DNA of 64,000 bases from AC-56 sp963798705 (GTDB lineage: Bacteria; Actinomycetota; Thermoleophilia; Solirubrobacterales; 70-9): positions 2,418,001-2,482,000 of the forward strand of contig CAWCTW010000005.1 of assembly GCA_963798705.1 (NCBI GenBank), written 5' to 3'. This document shows positions 52,899-60,985 of this stretch, one piece after another. The notes beneath the pieces were generated by a model. It saw only the letters and a list, made by a program, of their open reading frames with translations. It did no database searches and was not told where the DNA came from. How positions within the stretch are numbered: position 1 is the first letter of the stretch; each line of letters starts with the position of its first letter. The position numbers were made by a program, and so were the translations under genes.

Positions 52899-52983
52899 TG
52901 CCCGGGGCGGGACTCGAACCCGCAAGCCCTTTCGGGCGGCGGCTTTTAAGGCCGCCTGACTTCACCCATTTGTCAACCCGGGC
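52899..52983 (-). tRNA. tRNA-Leu (anticodon UAA)
   Basis: 85 bases on the minus strand: acceptor GCCCGGG/CCCGGGC with discriminator A, anticodon stem GCGGC/GCCGC with loop CTTAAAA (anticodon TAA, reading UUA), a long variable arm (GCCCGAAAGGGC) as in class II tRNAs, and T-arm GCGGG-TTCGAGT-CCCGC. In this GC-rich genome UUA codons should be very rare. Confidence 0.92.
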
Positions 52984-53018
52984 CGCTCCGGGATCGTAGC
53001 CCCGCCCGGGGGCGCTCC

Positions 53019-53675
53019 CTAGCCCCCTTGGACGACCCGAATGTTGAACTGCGGCGTGTCCAGCGCGCCCATCAGCCGCAGCCACAGGGGCAGATACATC
53101 TCTGGCCCGCGCGCGGCGGTGATGTCGCCCAGATCCACGATGTCCCCCGAAAGCCACCCGAACGTCTCCAGGAGCTCGACCACCCGGGCCTTCGCCTCTG
53201 CGTCGTTGCCGCACACAAACACGTTGCTCGACTCGCCGAGCGAGTCCGGGCTCACCATCACGGACGCATTCACGGTGTTCAGCGCCTTCACGACCCGAGC
53301 GTCCGGAAAAGCCTCCTGAATCCGCTCCCCGAGGCTGTCGTCGTTGACGACGCTCAACACCGGGGGCATCCCACGGCTGAAGTCGAGCGCGTTCGCCACG
53401 TCGATCAGCACCTTCCCGGCCAGCTGCGCGCCGCCGGCCGCCTCCAGCGCGTCCACGGACGCTTGGCCCGAGGTCGCGTTGATCAGGAGCTCCCCGAACT
53501 CGGCGGCGGCCGCGAACGTCCCCTCGCTCGCGCTCTCGCCCGCACCCTGTGCCCACTTGACGGCCGCCTCGTTGCCCGCCTCCCGCGATCCCATCCGCAC
53601 CTCGTGCCCGAGCTCGACCAGCTTGCCGCCGAGCGTCCGCCCGACCGTCCCGGTTCCAAGCACCCCGATCCTCAT
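53019..53675 (-). CDS. NADPH-dependent F420 reductase-like protein
   Basis: 218 residues. N-terminal Rossmann motif IGVLGTGTVGRTLGGKLVE, NADP-specific residues (MGSREAG), LLINATSGQASVDAL and VVKALNTVNASVM are the pattern of the F420-dependent NADP oxidoreductase (Fno) group. Coenzyme F420 is common in actinobacteria, but some relatives act on other substrates. ATG 53675. Confidence 0.87.
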   Translation of the reverse strand: MRIGVLGTGTVGRTLGGKLVELGHEVRMGSREAGNEAAVKWAQGAGESASEGTFAAAAEFGELLINATSGQASVDALEAAGGAQLAGKVLIDVANALDFSRGMPPVLSVVNDDSLGERIQEAFPDARVVKALNTVNASVMVSPDSLGESSNVFVCGNDAEAKARVVELLETFGWLSGDIVDLGDITAARGPEMYLPLWLRLMGALDTPQFNIRVVQGG

Positions 53676-53976
53676 GCCCGCACCCTACTCCCGCACCCCG
53701 GCGCCTCCCGCACCCCCGGGTCCCACGCCGCATGGTGCTTTCGTGGCGAATCCGCGTGTCTCCCGCAACGCTTTGCGCGCCACACGGCGGGACCGGTCGC
53801 CGACCATGCACGCCATGACCCCCTCGACCGGACCCGTCAACTTGTGCCGACAACGAGCAATTGTCGGCACAAGCTGCGGGGTACCCGATGGAGGCCTGGG
53901 AGGCCCGCGAAGCTCGGGAGGCCGCGGAGGTCCGGGAGGTACGCGAGCGCCCGGGGTCGACCGGAGGCGTCGCTAG
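53676..53976. other. Intergenic region with CTTGTGCCGAC-family hairpin
   Basis: 301 bases between the divergent reductase and antitoxin genes. It holds the third copy of the dispersed palindrome (53838-53876) and, after it, a purine-rich stretch of GGAGG-containing imperfect repeats (about 53889-53950). I see no gene. Confidence 0.6.
53838..53876. repeat. Inverted repeat, CTTGTGCCGAC family, copy 3
   Basis: CAACTTGTGCCGACAA (53838-53853) pairs with TTGTCGGCACAAGCTG (53861-53876) with one mismatch and a 7-base loop. The core equals that of the elements at 25534-25622 and 30183-30285. Confidence 0.8.
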
Positions 53977-54294
53977 ATGGCCCGTTACAAGCGGTTCGGC
54001 GACATGCTCGTCGTGGAGCCGCCCTCACGGGCGGTGGAGGAAGTCTCGGTTCGCGAGCTCAGCCGGAGCACGTCGGTGGTGCTTGCGCGTGTGCGGGCCG
54101 GAGGCAGGGTCGTGATTACGAGGCATGGCGCCCCGGCTGCGGTCCTGATGGAGGTGGACGAGGCAGTTGGCCTGTGCGGGATGGTGCTCTTGAGCAGGCG
54201 TGACGCGGAGCGCCGGCTGTTCGGTGAGGAGCTCGACGCCCGGTTGCGAGGTCGTGACCTCAGGCGCGGACCGCGTTTGCTCGGAGGCGAGTAG
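53977..54294 (+). CDS. Phd/YefM-type antitoxin-like protein without a toxin
   Basis: 105 residues. Residues about 20-62 (VEEVSVRELSRSTSVVLARV, VVITRHGAPAAVLMEV) match the DNA-binding Phd/YefM fold. The C-terminal part is short, basic and differs from usual toxin-binding tails (DLRRGPRLLGG). The next gene is convergent and the upstream one divergent, so no partner toxin is present in cis. It may be an autonomous regulator or a remnant. Confidence 0.75.
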   Translation: MARYKRFGDMLVVEPPSRAVEEVSVRELSRSTSVVLARVRAGGRVVITRHGAPAAVLMEVDEAVGLCGMVLLSRRDAERRLFGEELDARLRGRDLRRGPRLLGGE

Positions 54295-54297
54295 CCG

Positions 54298-55788
54298 TCA
54301 GAGCTGGAGCCAGACCGTCTTGGTCTCGAGATAGGCGTCCAGGTTGGCGTGGCCCTTCTCACGGCCGATGCCCGACGCCTTGTAGCCGCCGAACGGGGCC
54401 GCCGGGTCGCCGCCGCCCCAGGTGTTGACGTAGACGTTGCCGGCCTGAAGCATCGAGGCGAGCTTGTGGGCGTTGGAAACGTCGCGGGTCCACAGGCCCG
54501 CGGCGAGGCCGTACTCGGTGTCGTTGGCACGGCGGGCCACCTCCTCCAGGTCGTCGAAGGGCATCGCGACCAGGACCGGGCCGAAGATCTCCTCTCGGGC
54601 GATGCGCATCGAGTCCTCGACGCCGACGAAGAGGGTGGGGTCGACGAAATAGCCGTCGCCGTTGCCGCCATCGGTGGAGGCGCCCGCCGCCAGCTGCGCG
54701 CCCTCCTCGACCCCGGAGTCGATGTAGCCCTTGACGCGGTCGAACTGCTCCCGCGAGACCAGCGGGCCGAGCTGGGTCTCCGGGTCCAGGCCGGGGCCGA
54801 CCTTGGCCTCGCGCGCGTAGCCGGCCAGGCGCTCGGTCACCTCGTCGAAGAGGCCGCGCTGGACGAAGAGGCGGGAACCGGCGTTGCAGGCCTGGCCCGA
54901 GTTGAAGTAGATGCCCTCGTAGGACCCCTTGATCGCGCGGTCGAGGTCGGCGTCGGGAAGGATGATGTTGGGGCTCTTGCCGCCCAGCTCGAGGGTGACG
55001 CGCTTCAAGGAGCGGCCACACTTGGCGCCGATCTCGCGGCCGACCTCGGTGGAGCCGGTGAACGCGACCTTGTCGACGCCGGGCTCGTCGACGAGCGCCG
55101 CTCCGGTGTCGCCGTCGCCGGTGAGGACGTTGAGGGTGCCCTCCGGGAAGCCCGCCTCGAGCGCGAGCTCGCCCAGGCGCAGGGCCGTGAGCGGCGTCTG
55201 CTCGGCGGGCTTGAGGACGATCGGGCACCCCGCCGCCAGCGCCGGGGCGACCTTCCACATCGCCAACAGCAGCGGGAAGTTCCACGGGACGATCTGGGCG
55301 CAGACCCCGACCGGCTCGCGGACCGTGTAGCAGAGGACGTCGCGGGCCGAGACCGGGATCGTCTCGCCCTCGATCTTGGTCGGCCAGCCCGCGTAGTAGC
55401 GCAGGTGGTTGACGGACGCCGCCATGTCGCCCTTCGCGGCGGCGAGCGGCTTGCCGTTGTCCAGCGATTCGAGCTCGGCCAGCTCGGCGCCGTTGGCCTT
55501 GATGAGCTCGGCGAGCGAGTACATGAGGCCGGAGCGCTTGGCGGCGTTGAGCTTGCGCAGCGGGCCGTCAAGCGCGGCCCGGGCGGCCGCCGCGGCCCGG
55601 GCGGCGTCCTCGGCGCCCCCCAGGGCGAGCTCGCAGATGACGTCGCCCGTGGCCGGGTCGATCGTCTCGAAGGTCTTGCCGCCGGTCGCCTCCACCTGCT
55701 CGCCGCCGATCAGGAGGCGCTTGGGACCGGATCCCACGAACTCGCGGGCGGCGGGGGAGAGCGCGTCGGCGGTGGCGGTGGCCATCAC
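54298..55788 (-). CDS. Aldehyde dehydrogenase (NAD(P)+)
   Basis: About 496 residues, ALDH superfamily. PWNFPLLLAMWKVAPALAAG (cofactor and Asn region), FTGSTEVGREIG, the general-base Glu in LELGGKSPNIILPDADLD, and the catalytic Cys in NSGQACNAGSRLFV are all present; EEIFGPVLVAMPF and PFGGYKASGIGREKGHANLD close the protein. Oxidises an aldehyde to the acid. Resembles betaine/phenylacetaldehyde-type enzymes. GTG 55788 or ATG 55785. Confidence 0.94.
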   Translation of the reverse strand: MMATATADALSPAAREFVGSGPKRLLIGGEQVEATGGKTFETIDPATGDVICELALGGAEDAARAAAAARAALDGPLRKLNAAKRSGLMYSLAELIKANGAELAELESLDNGKPLAAAKGDMAASVNHLRYYAGWPTKIEGETIPVSARDVLCYTVREPVGVCAQIVPWNFPLLLAMWKVAPALAAGCPIVLKPAEQTPLTALRLGELALEAGFPEGTLNVLTGDGDTGAALVDEPGVDKVAFTGSTEVGREIGAKCGRSLKRVTLELGGKSPNIILPDADLDRAIKGSYEGIYFNSGQACNAGSRLFVQRGLFDEVTERLAGYAREAKVGPGLDPETQLGPLVSREQFDRVKGYIDSGVEEGAQLAAGASTDGGNGDGYFVDPTLFVGVEDSMRIAREEIFGPVLVAMPFDDLEEVARRANDTEYGLAAGLWTRDVSNAHKLASMLQAGNVYVNTWGGGDPAAPFGGYKASGIGREKGHANLDAYLETKTVWLQL

Positions 55789-55903
55789 CGGGGATCGTAG
55801 TAGGGAACCAGCGCCTGCGCGCCTCGTGACGGCGGAGTCCCAGCCTGCAAGGACGCGTACGACCCTAGGCAGGAGGACCGCCAGATGCGATGCTTCCGGC
55901 GGG

Positions 55904-58468
55904 ATGGAGACGCGGGACTCGGACTATCAGGCTCGGCTCGCCGCGCAGCATGCGCTGACCCGGGAGCTCCTGGTCGCCGACACGGTCGAAGAGGCGGCGC
56001 CCGTATATCTGTCCGCCGTCGGGACGCTCCTGTCCTGGGATGCCGGCGCGCTCTGGGAGGTGCCTCAACACGACCGGATGCTGAGCTTCGTCGACGGATG
56101 GGAGGCGGGGACGTTCGACGCCACGAAGCTGTGGACGGAGAGCCGGCTCCTTCGAGTCGGCAGTGGCACCGGACTTCCCGGCCGCGGGTGGGAGCGGGGC
56201 GAGATCGCCTGGATCGGCGACCTCCAGCACGAGGCCGGGCTGCCGCGACACGAGACGTTCGTCGAGCTGGGGTTGCACGGAGCGCTGGTCATACCCGTGC
56301 CGGTCGGAGCACCCGAGCGCGTGATGGCCGTGGCGGAGTTCTATGCCACGTCGTTCTCGGACTCCGATGACGAGCTCATGTCCCTGCTCGTCGGCTTCAC
56401 CGACCAGCTCGCGATGTTCATGACCCGCCGCCGCGCGGAGACCGCGCTGCGGGAGAGCGAGGCGCTTAAGTCCGCGATGCTCGCGTCGGCCTACGACTGC
56501 GTGATCGGCATGGATCACCGCGGCCGCGTGATCGAGTTCAACCAGGCGGCCGAGGAGACGTTCGGGTACCGGCGCGACGAGGCGGTCGGCAACGACCTCG
56601 CCGAGCTGATCGTCCCGCCGGAGCTCCGCGACCGGCACCGGCAGGGCCTCGCCCGTTACATGGAGACCGGCGAGAGCCGGATCCTCAACAAGAGGACCGA
56701 GCTCTCGGCGCGGAGGCGCGACGGCTCGACGATCCCGGTCGAGCTCGCGGTGACCCGGATCCCGGGATCCGACCCGCCGATCTTCAGCGGCTACGTCCGC
56801 GACGTCTCCGACCGGATCGAGGCCGAGCGGATCCGCGCCCACCTCGCCGCCGTCGTCCAGGACACCCAGGAGGCGGTGATGAGCAAGGACCTGAGCGGCA
56901 TCATCACCGCCTGGAACGACGGCGCCACCCGTCTCTACGGCTACACGGCCGAGGAGGCGATCGGCCAGCCGATCTCCATCCTGATCCCGAGCGACCACGC
57001 GCGTGAGGAGTGGCGGATCCTGGATCGCATCCGCCAGGGTGAGCGGGTGGCGCCTTACGAGACCGAGCGCATCCGAAAGGACGGGGTGCGCATCGACGTG
57101 TCGCTGACCGTCTCGCCGATCACGGACCCGATCGTCGGCGTCGTGGGCGCCTCGATCGTGGTGCGCGACATCACGGCCGAGAAGCGCCAGCGCAGCGCCC
57201 AGGACTTCCTGGCCCGCACGGCGGCCGCGCTGGACGCCTCGCTGGACCGCGAGGCCACCGCGCGCAGGATCGTCGACTCCGCCGTCCCCGACCTGGCCGA
57301 GCTCTGCGTCATCGACTTCTGTGAGGACGACGGGTCGATCGGGCAGGCGACGGTCGCCGCCGCCGACCCCGAGATCGCCGCGGAGCTGGCGCAGATCCGC
57401 CGCGACCACCCGCCCGACCTCGAGGGTGACCACCCCGTGGCCCGCGTGCTGCGCACCGGGCGGTCGATGGTGATCGAGGATCTGACCACGACGGCGGCCC
57501 AGGCGGACGTAGCCCAGAACGACGCGCATCGCGCCTTCATCATCCGGGCGGGATACAACTCGGCCGCGATCGCCCCGATGTTCGCCCGGGGGCGCATGGT
57601 GGGCGCGCTCTCGTTCCTCCACGTCGCCAACGACCGCCGCTTCGACGAGCGCGACCTCGCCCTGCTCGAGGACCTGGCCGCGCGCGCCGCGATGTCGCTC
57701 GACAACGCCCGCCTCTACACGGAGCGCGACCGGATCGCGAAGGTCCTGCAGCGCGGCCTGCGGCCCGACGAGCCGAAGCCGATCCCCGGGCTGGACCTGG
57801 CCGTGGTGTTCGAGGCCGCCGGCGAGGGGGTGGAGCTCGGAGGAGACTTCTACGACGTGATCTCGGTGAGCGACGGGCACTACCTGCTCGTGGGCGACGT
57901 CGCGGGGCATGGCGCGGAGGTCGCGACCTACACCGCTCAGATCCGCCACACGGTCAGGGCGCTGGCCCCCTTCAGCACCCGGCCCGCGCAGATCGTCGAG
58001 CGCGTGAATTCGGTTCTGGTCGAGGCCGAGACCGGCGAGCGCTTTGCCACCCTGCAGCTCGCGCTGCTGCGCGACAGAGAGTCCGGAGGCCTGGACGTCG
58101 AGCTCGCCTCCGCCGCGCACCCACCCGCGGTCATCGTCCGTGCCGACGGGTCCGTCGACTGCCTGAGCGGGGGCTCGATCGTCGGCGTCTGGCAGGACGT
58201 CGAGATCGGCGTCGACCGCTTCACCGTGGAGCCCGGAGAGACGCTGCTCGTCTACACCGACGGGTGGCTCGAGGCCGGCCCCGTGGAGCTGCACCGCACG
58301 CCCGACGAGCTGGCCCGCGCCATGGTGGCGAGCGCCGGCGAGGACCTGGACGCGCTGCTCGACCGCCTGCGGTCGGACGCGATCACCCGGGCGGGCAACG
58401 AGCTCGGGGACGACATGGTGCTCCTGGCGATCCGACCGACCGGATCGCGCGAGCCGGCACCCGCCTAG
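55904..58468 (+). CDS. GAF-PAS-PAS-GAF-SpoIIE serine phosphatase
   Basis: 854-residue cytoplasmic sensor phosphatase. Order: GAF (about 15-165), PAS with DCVIGMDHRGRVIEFNQAAE (about 190-300), second PAS with GIITAWNDGATRLYGYTAEE (about 315-425), GAF (about 435-600), and a PP2C/SpoIIE domain with GGDFYDVI, GDVAGHGAEVA and VYTDGWLEA (about 625-850). Such proteins usually dephosphorylate anti-anti-sigma factors of the STAS type. No STAS or anti-sigma gene is in the window. ATG 55904 starts the homologous part; a stronger ribosome site lies 14 bases before a different-frame ATG at 55885. Confidence 0.9.
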   Translation: METRDSDYQARLAAQHALTRELLVADTVEEAAPVYLSAVGTLLSWDAGALWEVPQHDRMLSFVDGWEAGTFDATKLWTESRLLRVGSGTGLPGRGWERGEIAWIGDLQHEAGLPRHETFVELGLHGALVIPVPVGAPERVMAVAEFYATSFSDSDDELMSLLVGFTDQLAMFMTRRRAETALRESEALKSAMLASAYDCVIGMDHRGRVIEFNQAAEETFGYRRDEAVGNDLAELIVPPELRDRHRQGLARYMETGESRILNKRTELSARRRDGSTIPVELAVTRIPGSDPPIFSGYVRDVSDRIEAERIRAHLAAVVQDTQEAVMSKDLSGIITAWNDGATRLYGYTAEEAIGQPISILIPSDHAREEWRILDRIRQGERVAPYETERIRKDGVRIDVSLTVSPITDPIVGVVGASIVVRDITAEKRQRSAQDFLARTAAALDASLDREATARRIVDSAVPDLAELCVIDFCEDDGSIGQATVAAADPEIAAELAQIRRDHPPDLEGDHPVARVLRTGRSMVIEDLTTTAAQADVAQNDAHRAFIIRAGYNSAAIAPMFARGRMVGALSFLHVANDRRFDERDLALLEDLAARAAMSLDNARLYTERDRIAKVLQRGLRPDEPKPIPGLDLAVVFEAAGEGVELGGDFYDVISVSDGHYLLVGDVAGHGAEVATYTAQIRHTVRALAPFSTRPAQIVERVNSVLVEAETGERFATLQLALLRDRESGGLDVELASAAHPPAVIVRADGSVDCLSGGSIVGVWQDVEIGVDRFTVEPGETLLVYTDGWLEAGPVELHRTPDELARAMVASAGEDLDALLDRLRSDAITRAGNELGDDMVLLAIRPTGSREPAPA

Positions 58469-58492
58469 GCGGGTCCTGGCACAATCCCGCGC

Positions 58493-60088
58493 ATGGCGCT
58501 GCCGGCGCTGCCCCGTCTATATCGCCGGCTTGGCCGGTCCTATCCGTACGTGTTCCTCACGATCGAGCTGCAGAGCGCGTTCGTGATCACGGCGGCGACC
58601 CTCGGCCTGTTCACCTTCTACTACAACGCCTCGACGGGCGACTACCTCAAGGTGATCGCCCTCGCGCTCGCTCTGACCGGCCTCGCAGTCCTGATCACCC
58701 TCATCCGCACCTTCCCGCTGATGCGGCCGATCCGCGACTGGCTCGGCGGCTCGCGTGACGAGGCGAGCACCACGATGGCATGGGCGGCGGCCGTCGCCCT
58801 GCCCCTCAACCTCATCCGGCACGACCTGTGGGTGCCGGTGGGAGTGGCGATCGCGCCCACCTGCGCCTGGGCCGTCTATGTGCTCGGGCTGGCGTGGCCG
58901 GCGTTCTTTCCCCTGTTCGCGGGCTCGATGGTGGCGCTGGGCTACTCGGCGATCCTCCACTACCTGATCCTCGAGACGGGCATGCGCCCCGTTCTCCTGG
59001 ACATCAACGAGAGCAGGGCGGGCTCGCGGGTCCGGACGCCGATCTCGGCGATCCCGCTCCGGGTCCGGCTCATGACGGCGCTGCCGCTGATCAACCTGAT
59101 CACCGGCCTGGTGGTCGCGGCCCTCACCTCCTCGGGTGGCGGCGGAGCGGCGCTTGGGGTCGACGTGCTGATCGCCATGGCGGTCGCGACCACCATCTCG
59201 CTGGAGCTCACCGTCCTGTTCGCGAAGTCGATCGTGCGCCCGATCGCCGACCTCCAGCGGGCAACCGAGGCGGTGCGGGAGGGCCGCTACGACGTCGCGG
59301 TCCCGGTCACCACCGGGGACGAGCTCGGAGAGCTTGCCGCGTCGTTCAACCAGATGGTCGACGGGCTTGCCGAGCGCGAGCGCCTGCGCGAGGCCTTCGG
59401 CACCTACCTCGACAAGTCGGTCGCCGAGTACATCCTGAGCGAGGGATTCAGCGAGGAGGGGGAGGAGGTGGAGGTCTCGATCCTCTTCTGCGACGTGCGC
59501 GACTTCACCAGCTTCGCCGCGACGGCCGAGGCCAAGGAGGTGGTGATGCGCCTGAACGCGCTCTTCGCTGTGGTGGTGCCGATCGTCACCCGCCACGGCG
59601 GGCACGTGGACAAGTTCGTCGGCGACGGGCTGCTGGCCGTGTTCGGGGCGCCCGAGCCGTTCCCAAACCACGCCGACCGCGCCGTGCGTGCGGCATGCGA
59701 GATGGCGAACGTCGTCAACTCCGACGACGAGCCCGGATTTCGGATCGGCGTTGGCGTCAACACCGGCCGAGTCGTCGCGGGGTCGATCGGCGGAGCCGGG
59801 CGCCTCAACTTCAGCGTCATCGGCGACGCCGTCAACGTCGCGTCGCGGGTGGAGGCCGCGACCCGGGACCTGGACGAGAACGTGCTGATCACCGAGGCGA
59901 CCGCGCGCGAGCTGTCCGGCGACATCGACGTCACCCAGTGCGGTGAGCGCGAGCTGAAGGGACTGCCGGACACCTTCAAGCTCTTCGCGCCGCGGGTGCG
60001 CGAGGCGGATGGCGTGCAGCCCGGCGAGGAGCCGCTCGCGGCCGCCCGGGGCGACGGCCGGCGAACCGGCGGCCTGGCGCCCCTCTAG
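58493..60088 (+). CDS. Membrane adenylate cyclase, class III, with HAMP
   Basis: 531 residues. About six TM segments in the first 235 residues, a HAMP linker (VRPIADLQRATEAVREGRYD, near 245-300), and a class III cyclase domain (about 320-500). Metal-binding Asp in FCDVRDFTSF; substrate Lys in VDKFVGDGLLAVFGAP; and FSVIGDAVNVASRVE with the Asp, Asn and Arg used by adenylate cyclases. It therefore should make cAMP. Stop shares the CTAG with the stop of the convergent CRP-like gene. Confidence 0.9.
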   Translation: MALPALPRLYRRLGRSYPYVFLTIELQSAFVITAATLGLFTFYYNASTGDYLKVIALALALTGLAVLITLIRTFPLMRPIRDWLGGSRDEASTTMAWAAAVALPLNLIRHDLWVPVGVAIAPTCAWAVYVLGLAWPAFFPLFAGSMVALGYSAILHYLILETGMRPVLLDINESRAGSRVRTPISAIPLRVRLMTALPLINLITGLVVAALTSSGGGGAALGVDVLIAMAVATTISLELTVLFAKSIVRPIADLQRATEAVREGRYDVAVPVTTGDELGELAASFNQMVDGLAERERLREAFGTYLDKSVAEYILSEGFSEEGEEVEVSILFCDVRDFTSFAATAEAKEVVMRLNALFAVVVPIVTRHGGHVDKFVGDGLLAVFGAPEPFPNHADRAVRAACEMANVVNSDDEPGFRIGVGVNTGRVVAGSIGGAGRLNFSVIGDAVNVASRVEAATRDLDENVLITEATARELSGDIDVTQCGERELKGLPDTFKLFAPRVREADGVQPGEEPLAAARGDGRRTGGLAPL

Positions 60089-60855
60089 CCGCTTCGCCGG
60101 CTGGGCACGATCCGGTCGGAGTCCCGGTGGAGCATCCAGCCTCGGCCGTCGGTCCGGCTCAGCGTTCCATCTGCGCTCAAGCGGCTGACGGCGGCGCTCA
60201 CCGAGGTCCGCTGCGCGCCCAGCAGGTCGGCGATCATCTGGTGGGTCAGCGGCAGGGGGATCGCGACGTCGTCCTCCACCGGTGCGCCGCAGCGGTCGGC
60301 GAGGTGCCGCATCGAAAACAGGACGCGCTGATCCATCCCCGCCCGGCTGTCGAAGGCCGCCTGCGTCGCCAGGCTGCGGATCCGCCGGAAGGCGCGCTCG
60401 AGCAGCGCCTCGATCACCGCCGGAAACCTGCATAGCGAGTCGGAGGCGAACCGGTCGATCACCGCCACTCGGCTCTTGACCAGCGGGCTCATCGTGGAGT
60501 CCACGATCCAGCCGGAGTCCTCCTGCCACGGCCGCAGCAGGTCGCCCTTCACGAGCACCTCGAGGCTTTGCCCCCGGTCCGTGCACACGCGGCGCGCGAG
60601 CGCTCCCTCGACGATGAGCGCGCCGAAGAGGCCGGTGCGAAACAGCTCCTCGCACGAGTCGCCGGGATGGAGCGTGGTCGTGCGGGCGATCAGCTCTCGC
60701 TTGGCGGCGGCCCGCTGGTGTCGAGAGAGCCCGCTGCCGAGCTTGGGATCGATGGCGAGCAACGGCACCGCCCCCATCGCACCATCCGTCCGGATGCCGG
60801 CACCGCCGTCCGTATCGACTTCGGTCTCGCTGCGCGAGGGGGCTTTCAGTTCCAT
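60085..60855 (-). CDS. CRP/FNR-family transcriptional regulator
   Basis: 256 residues. A cyclic-nucleotide-domain-like beta roll (about 35-150, with ELFRTGLFGALIVEGALARR) and a C-terminal winged HTH (LTHQMIADLLGAQRTSVSAA, about 205-240). The usual cAMP-binding cassette (FGE..L....RSA) is not conserved, so ligand binding is doubtful; PLVKSRVAVIDRF takes its place. Two or three Cys residues are not placed as in FNR. Immediately convergent with the adenylate cyclase and divergent from the ThDP enzyme. Confidence 0.85.
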   Translation of the reverse strand: MELKAPSRSETEVDTDGGAGIRTDGAMGAVPLLAIDPKLGSGLSRHQRAAAKRELIARTTTLHPGDSCEELFRTGLFGALIVEGALARRVCTDRGQSLEVLVKGDLLRPWQEDSGWIVDSTMSPLVKSRVAVIDRFASDSLCRFPAVIEALLERAFRRIRSLATQAAFDSRAGMDQRVLFSMRHLADRCGAPVEDDVAIPLPLTHQMIADLLGAQRTSVSAAVSRLSADGTLSRTDGRGWMLHRDSDRIVPSRRSG

Positions 60856-60985
60856 CGTCGACCTCGGCTTGGTCCGGAAGCCCGCGAAGTCGGCCGGGTC
60901 GAGCGGCGCGGCTCGGTTCTCCCGGGCCGCGACTACCCACTACGTCAGGTTTCTAACGTCATCCCCGGTAGTAGTCTCGCGGCCC

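Noticed and set aside
52816..53853. Extension of the sigma-factor frame through the tRNA-Leu and beyond
   Set aside because: The frame stays open by base composition only; the sigma homology starts shortly after ATG 52815.
53889..53950. GGAGG-rich repeats, considered as a regulatory or coding repeat
   Set aside because: Irregular spacing and purine bias only; no consistent unit or open product.
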